This document shows, one piece after another, positions 59,038 through 64,000 of a DNA stretch of 64,000 bases. Source of the stretch: Nematostella vectensis (Eukaryota; Cnidaria; Anthozoa; Actiniaria; Edwardsiidae); contig NC_064042.1 in assembly GCF_932526225.1 (NCBI RefSeq), forward strand, positions 13,961,040 to 14,025,039, in the 5' to 3' direction. The notes beneath the pieces were generated by a model. That model was not told the origin of the DNA. It worked only from the letters and a program-made list of their open reading frames with translations, and made no database searches. The stretch's first letter is position 1. The number at the start of each line of letters is the position of its first letter. The position numbers and the translations under genes are program-made.

Positions 59038-59559
59038 TAGTGAGTTAATGGAAGGGTCATTATTTAACGGGGTGGACGGCTGCTATTTTGGGAGGAAGGG
59101 TTGCTAATTTTTTAAGCATCGATTTGGGGTAGGGCATCTTTTATTTATCAGATATTCTGATCAATTTTCGAGCCTCCTAAAAGTCTGGAATTTCAAAATT
59201 TTTCTGGGGAGAACCCCAGACCCCTTAAAAAATAGATAAATAAATTTGATGCGCCTTCTCCTTCCACTTTCACGATTTCGTTTGGCTGGCGTTCAAAATC
59301 ATTATCCCCTAAAGTGTGGCCTCTACTATTTCCATTATTTGCAGTTTTGGTTTTATTAACTTTCATCAATAAATTTACGAATTTTGATTCTTCAAACTTT
59401 CCAGTTTCCAAATTTGCCAAGTGTTAGGAGAGACCTAGACCAACTGTCGCTCGAGATGGACTTCTACAACTGTTGTTCACTACATGCTGACATCTATTTT
59501 CTTAGTTATGGCTTTTAGTTATAGTTTATAGGTTTATAGTCATTATTTGATGTTATTAC

Positions 59560-59658
59560 ATTTCGCGTTAAACATTTAGTACATTTTGCGTTAAAAGTTA
59601 TTACATTTCGCGTTAAGATTAAATTTTGCGTTGATTATTACATTTTGCGGCGTAACAG
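59560..59658. repeat. Right copy of the ACGCGAAATGTAATAAC repeat, inverted relative to 54961
   Basis: Several units of TTATTACATTTCGCGTTAA type end with the exact reverse complement of 54961-54981 at 59638-59658. Confidence 0.6.
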
Positions 59659-59919
59659 GTACAATTTTAAATAAGACTACAGTTGTGAAGGATCTAATGA
59701 TGCTGTTTTCTATTTATGCTTTAACAATAATTAGCATTTCATAAATTTGAAAATGGCAAAATTTCACGGGGGAGCTTGCCCCCAGACACCCGTGAAAAAT
59801 GGGCTCAAAATCAACTTTTCTCCTGGGTGTTGTTCAAGGCCAGCTCAGCCGCCCCTTTATGGGCATGTCCACGGGCTCATAAGAATAGACAATCATCTGA
59901 ATTATACTTAATATAGATT

Positions 59920-59950
59920 TAGGCATTGCCTAAAGGCGGAGCCAGCATAT
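59920..59950. repeat. End fragment of the AGCGGAGCT element family
   Basis: ATATAGATTTAGGCATTGCC then TAAAGGCGGAGCC is the inverse of the sequence at 21258-21290. TTTAGGCAATGCCTAAA is a near-palindrome at the element edge. Confidence 0.5.
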
Positions 59951-61207
59951 TCCAAATATTTTTCAAAGTTTTTACAATAATAATAATAATATAATGTATA
60001 GCCTTCACACAATGGTGTCAGGACTAATCTAATTCAATGGCGAGGAACAATAACTGGGATAATACAGTTCAGATACAAGGGAAGTATAGTGACGCCTCTG
60101 AAATCACCTCTTGGACTGTGCCAAGTAGCTTTTTGATAGGGGTTGGCCACTTTATTGTGGTTCACAAGAAAAGCAATGAAAGTACTATAGACTTGTTATT
60201 GTCCCCTTTAACATCTATCATAGACTTATTTTAAGATTATCATTTAATTCTATAGCCACTAAAAGCAAAAGTTACAAGGTTAAAAGCAAAGTTAAAAGCC
60301 GAGACTGTCAACATAGCTAAAACTGTTATTTTACTTAATCTGAGTGAACCCTGAGCACATATTTCCACCTGGTATTAAAATTAATTAAGCGATTACGAGC
60401 TTGCATGGTTCTACCGTCTCCAAACCGCAAAGCACGCATGTAATTATATTCTAAATATCCCAAAAAGGCGTGGAAATTGCTGGAAAGTTTGTATTGGAGG
60501 TTTGATAAGAATTCCTTCAGGAATTTGTCTAGGAGGTCTGATTTCCGTAGCACCCTTTATTAAGAGCAATAAGTCCTTTAATAGCACAGGCATGCAACAA
60601 CAGCCAATAATTATGTTTGCTTCTAAAATCATTTTTGGTACACCTTGTCATAGACTCGTTTTATGAAAATCATGTACAATATATGAATCTCCAACTGAAA
60701 CTTTCGGTGTGTGAAAGATGGTCCAGATCCTAACGCGTTAAAAAATAGGAGGATAAATTCAAAAGTGTGTCATTCACTCAGTCTCGACTAAATCTTTGTT
60801 CTAGCCGTAGAAGCGTGCGTAAATAGCAAAAGAATGAAATGAACAAGTGACCGTGCATTCCAGCATGGCAACTGCGTCAAAAATAAACTTGTCTTTTTTC
60901 CCCAAATTTAGTTTATTTGGACTAAATAAAATTTTGTTATTATGCGTGAACATTACTCTTTGGGATGAGGTGCAATTTAGAAAATGAAAACGAATAAAAC
61001 GCTCAAGTTTATTCACGTCCTAGAGATTTTATGCTAATGAGTCGATAATGCTTTTTATTGTAAATTTCCTCTACGCATTATCATGGGGGTAAGACACTGA
61101 GAGAGAGGGTGGAAAATCAGCGAAAGATACCTCATGGTGTAGGCTTATAATCAAAAAGCCCAAACTGTCGCGATCTCGTACCAGAACAATGAATAAAATA
61201 CACCAAA

Positions 61208-61511
61208 ATCTGGAAATCGACTCTGCCAAATTAACTCTGAGGCTCAGCTTAGGGAAAGGGAAGGCCAGTGGGCTTATCGGCTTAAGTCTATCTACCCGCG
61301 GGGTCTTAATAGTGATGACTTTTTTTGTAGTAGGAACCCACGTAGAGATGTGTAAATTCTTTTTATCCATAGCGCGTTTTTGTCAGTTGTAATGTTTTTG
61401 CGTCTCGCGCCACTATTCTGATGTAAATAAGCTTGTAACGATTCACCTTCTTCAGTCTGCCCTAAAGAAGTCTTATTAAAGACGAAAATTTGGCAGAGTC
61501 GATTTCCAGAT
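61208..61511. mobile_element. 304-bp TIR element
   Basis: ATCTGGAAATCGACTCTGCC at 61208 and its reverse complement ending at 61511 are inverted, continuing with AAATT. CATGGTGTAGGCT occurs directly on both outer sides (61134 and 61513), so the duplicated flank is larger than a usual target duplication. A 67-codon ORF that enters it from 61189 has no known domain. Confidence 0.5.
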
Positions 61512-62486
61512 CATGGTGTAGGCTGTTACATTTATGAAAGTTGTTTTACCAGCTTTTAAGCAAAGCGATTCAATCGAATCAAAATGTAAACATATGACCA
61601 ATGATTGTTATTAACCAAAAAAAAAAAAAATACTTGCAAAATAGGTTCTCTATGACAAGAGTCATCAAACTGTCATGTGACCCATAGTCCCTAATTTGTC
61701 AGGTTAAAGCGGTTAAAGTCGAGAGAGTCCTCTTGTCTAAAAACTAACTTAAATCACGCAGTGCATGTTGCAGTGCTCCAAAAAGGTAAGTGAAAAAAAA
61801 AATGTTAGAAGACCCATTTTTAGCTATGGTTGCAAATCAGACGGCCTTTGTTACATCAACCGTATGCTAGATCAAAGGTAAACCCCTGTAAGCCAACTAA
61901 GAGGTCATCAATGACAATTAATTTTATAATTTAAAATAGAAGCTTTAAACGACCAGAAAGGTGAACAATAATACGATAAATTTTAGTGAAGGAAAGAACC
62001 AAATACGTCCGATCTTCAAGATTTCTAAGAAATGATCATGTTAATGTGAATGATTTACGAAGTTTGGCGATAAGCTTATAGAAACTTTGAGTAAAACAGC
62101 CTTCTAACTCAAACCCCCAAATGCACTGTTCGGTCGAATTTCTCCTCAGAAGCTCTCTTCCACCATATCAATATTTTTAGTGCTTTTCATGAAATTTTTT
62201 AAAAGAATTCGGCTAGAAAAGTTGCTCACGTTAAATTTTGAAATGTTTCAAAGTTTGTGCTCAAGTACAGGCTTGGGTTTATTATCATTGAGCTAGGTAG
62301 AAAGCTTGATAAGTTATCTCATCCGTGTTAAACGATGACTTAAAATGGCGTCGCATGGAATCGAGGACGCCGGACAGTGGCTTATGCAAATGAGCATCTG
62401 TACCGGGCTGGGAGGGGTTGCCGAAATCGGGAATGTGGAGTCTCCAAAATCCAGGCAGTTTAACCAGTGGAAAATGATATTTAACT

Positions 62487-63872
62487 TTATTGTTGAGTCT
62501 TCTTCCTGCCGCCCCTCAGTACGCTGATTGCGGCTTTCCTCACTACACCATCTCCACTAGGAAATGCCGTTGCGACTCCCCCCATCATCCAATTATTGCG
62601 ATGCTCTCCTTCTTTTACCAGCACGATGTCTCCCTCCTTCGCAAGTTCCTTCTAGGTTCGTTCCATTACTTTCTTACTTGCAGGTTTTGCAGGTACTCTT
62701 GCCTCCATCTGAGCCAAAACTGGTCGGCGAGAAACTGCGCTCTTTTCCACCAGCGACGAGCGTACAGATCCGCTGGTAGGAACTGTCCGGGTGGAGGGGC
62801 TAAAGGGCGTGTCTTCATTGTGAGAAGCGTGGAAGGGGATAAGGGCATTGGATCATCCATATCTGAAGGAATAGCAGCTATAGGCCGGGAGTTCACTATT
62901 GCCGTCACTTCTGCCATCAGTGTCGTCAAGAGCGTGTGCGTAAGCTGTGCTACGCCAAGTTCTGCTAGCATCGCGTCTAGAACCGGACGCACGGTTCCTT
63001 TCTGCCGCTCCCAGGCTTCTCCGAAGTGTAAGGTAATGAGGGGGGGTTTAATTTCCATTCGCAGCCCTTGAGCAACTCTTTGATTTTATCGTGACTAATC
63101 TCGCTTGCTGCGTTCTTCAGCTCTGAATTACCTCCAACAAAATTCGTTCCAATGTCGCATCGCAGCAACGATACTGGTCCGCGTATGGCTAGGAAGCGCC
63201 TCAGCGCGCAGATAAAACTGTCGGTATTCATGGTCTCCAATACCTCGATGTGAATTGCGCGGATTCTTAAGCAGGTTAGGATCAAGGCCAATCGCTCCGA
63301 ATTCGCAGCGCCTCCTCTCGCTTTGCGTGTGACGACTGACCATGGACCAAACACGTCGAAACCCACGTTCGAAAATGGTGGAGAAATTTTGATCTGCTGG
63401 AAGATCTGCCATGTTTATTCTCTCTGGTTTTCCCCTGAGCTTTTTACACGCGACGCATTCACTGAGTTCTTACCACGAGACGATGGCCTCCCAGTATCCA
63501 ATGCCCGGCCATTCGAGATCGCGCCATGCGTCAGCTGACGGCCTCGTGGTAATTACGCACGACTAGCCGTGACACGTGATCGTTGTTGGGCAGTAGCACG
63601 AGGTGCTTCTCTCCATATGAAAATTCTGATCGTCGCAACGGCCCACCAACGCGAAGCAGACCGTCGGCGTCGACAAACGGGTCCAGGTTGTAGAAATGTG
63701 TCCCCTTGAGCCTTTTCTTCTTCTGGACGCTACACTCGCGCGCTGTCGATGAGTGGTCATTCTGGTGCAGAGTCTTGGCGATCTCTTCTGTTGTCATCTC
63801 CGCTTCAAACGCCTTTGCTTGAGTTGCCCTTGGGGGGGACTGGGGGGTTTCATACAAACGAGAATAACTCAC
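62487..63872 (-). mobile_element. Decayed BEL/Pao retrotransposon pol (integrase region)
   Basis: Minus-strand order from right to left: HHCC zinc-finger region (DGLLRVGGPLRRSEF, RNYHEAV near 63531-63700, then ECVACKKLRGKPE near 63430), the integrase core start (MADLPADQ, FSNVGFDVFGPWSVV), DTF-type strands (ERLALILTCLRIRAIHIEVL; DTDSF-like NTDSFICALRRFLA; GTNFVGGNSELK), KLNPP, then the C-terminal part (NSRPIAAIPSDMDDPMPLSP; FWLRWRQEYLQNLQ; GDIVLVKEG). The pattern fits BEL/Pao integrases; in the family this enzyme inserts the cDNA copy into the host genome. Several frameshifts and in-frame stops (near 63534, 63455, 63000 and 62665) break the reading frame, so it is inactive. The reverse transcriptase would lie right of the window. 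No LTR is identified. Confidence 0.85.
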
Positions 63873-64000
63873 GCCGCGCCCCGCCGCGCCCCCCAGCCCG
63901 TTTTCCGTAGGCCCCCAAGGTCGTCTGGGGGCCTCGTGGGAGAGGGGTGTGTTATAGGGGTCGCTTAAAGCGTTTGCTTTAAGGGGATGGCGGCGCCGCG
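63873..64000. other. GC-rich edge, no gene recognised
   Basis: Very GC-rich (CCGCGCCCCGCCGCGCCCCC) with a 9-bp perfect hairpin, AGGCCCCCA at 63909-63917 and TGGGGGCCT at 63926-63934. It interrupts the retrotransposon upstream of 63872, so it may be a different insertion. Confidence 0.4.

Larger units (their letters stand above)
59038..62486. other. Gap between GPCR and retrotransposon remnant, no gene seen
   Basis: Contains the right copy of the ACGCGAAATGTAATAAC repeat (59560-59658), a short end fragment of the AGCGGAGCT family (59920-59950) and a TIR element at 61208-61511. ORFs up to 99 codons have no domain or exon support. Confidence 0.55.

Noticed and set aside
61071-61392. ORFs on both strands at the 61-kb TIR element
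   Set aside because: No recognisable domain, overlapping opposite strands, and they cross the element border.

Overview
The window looks like nuclear DNA from an animal, most likely a cnidarian of the anthozoan type (inference). Genes are split into many short exons with GT-AG introns. Their proteins are close to vertebrate centrobin, MIS12 and MCF2L/DBS. Introns and gaps are full of small inverted-repeat transposons, minisatellites and long homopolymer runs. No bacterial, organellar or viral gene was seen. All exon models were built by hand by joining reading frames across splice sites; the phases agree at every junction given.

Layout: (1) 1-11119, minus strand: a DBL/DBS-family Rho guanine-nucleotide exchange factor (MCF2L-like; CRAL-TRIO, spectrin repeats, linker, DH), with its 3' end outside the window. 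(2) 11.2-14.2 kb: gap with foldback repeats and a tandem duplication. (3) 14258-33535, minus: a complete 24-exon centrobin homologue (about 1092 aa). (4) 34660-39485, plus: a complete 10-exon MIS12 homologue (222 aa), head to head with centrobin. The 1.1 kb between their start codons holds a canonical E2F-type site. (5) 39.5-50.0 kb: almost gene-free satellite-like DNA (a 25-28-mer degenerate array, a perfect 15-mer array, AT-rich arrays, a 28-mer array) with one weak coding remnant at 46.6-47.2 kb. (6) 50722-54747, minus: a three-exon two-pore-domain potassium channel whose first intron is of GC-AG type. (7) 57631-58724, plus: an intronless class A GPCR with a one-base frameshift in TM1. (8) 62487-63872, minus: a decayed BEL/Pao retrotransposon integrase region.

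Centrobin acts at centrioles and MIS12 at kinetochores, so the shared E2F-bearing promoter fits joint cell-cycle expression. The other genes have no evident link to them.

The most unusual feature is repeated exon-edge expansion. At least five exon edges in the MCF2L-like and centrobin genes abut arrays or duplications that copy the splice site itself, giving rows of decoy donors or acceptors. The two large arrays carry about 13 and 16 donor copies. In both, skipping the true donor leads to a stop within nine codons.
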